Assembly: GCA_015489255.1 (NCBI GenBank) | Contig: WGAD01000340.1 | Coordinates: forward strand, 1-6,561 | DNA length: 6,561 nt | DNA from: Anaerolineales bacterium | GTDB lineage: Bacteria; Chloroflexota; Anaerolineae; Anaerolineales; Villigracilaceae | Reading direction: 5' to 3' | Shown: piece by piece, positions 6,561-6,561 of the stretch | Layout: every line of letters begins with the position of its first letter | Position numbering within the stretch: the first letter of the stretch is position 1 | Translations under genes and position numbers: made by a program | Notes under the pieces: generated by a model | What the model was told of the DNA's origin: nothing | Seen by the model: only the letters and a program-made list of their open reading frames with translations | Database searches by the model: none

Positions 6561-6561
6561 G

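Overview
The window reads as a piece of a bacterial chromosome, most likely from the phylum Chloroflexota (Anaerolineae-like). The reasons are a lipoprotein with a VEVTR-type repeat linker just after its lipobox, which I associate from experience with Chloroflexota lipoproteins; a single RNase J of typical length; and a very large secreted multidomain nuclease. The phylum call is inference from these traits, since no rRNA or marker tree is available here. Composition is moderately GC-rich inside genes, with AT-rich promoters and terminators.

Layout from left to right. (1) Bases 2-166, plus strand: the last 54 residues of a sensor histidine kinase, holding the end of its ATP-binding domain. 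(2) A bidirectional hairpin terminator at about 182-227. (3) Bases 240-1373, minus strand: a secreted lipoprotein of unknown function, possibly beta-propeller-like. (4) Bases 1374-1851: a 478-bp divergent intergenic region with a promoter for the lipoprotein, a GC-rich stretch in which I recognise nothing, a near-consensus sigma70-type promoter facing right, and a hairpin-rich leader of about 146 nt. (5) Bases 1852-3522, plus strand: ribonuclease J, complete. (6) A strong bidirectional terminator at 3538-3572. (7) Bases 3585 to the right edge, minus strand: the C-terminal 991 residues of a large extracellular nuclease, with the end of a lamin-tail domain, DUF11-like and OB-fold modules, and a C-terminal endonuclease/exonuclease/phosphatase domain.

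The genes do not form an operon. They alternate in convergent and divergent pairs, each convergent pair sharing a symmetrical A-tract/stem/T-tract terminator. Each gene is therefore probably its own transcription unit, apart from whatever lies upstream of the kinase and the nuclease. RNase J is the housekeeping RNA-decay enzyme; the lipoprotein and the nuclease act outside the cytoplasm.

I see no transposon, phage, CRISPR, tRNA, rRNA or defence-system genes, and no clearly new system. The most interesting item is the RNase J leader: a strong promoter, then several hairpins including one terminator-like, before the start codon. This suggests attenuation, autoregulation or a short leader RNA.
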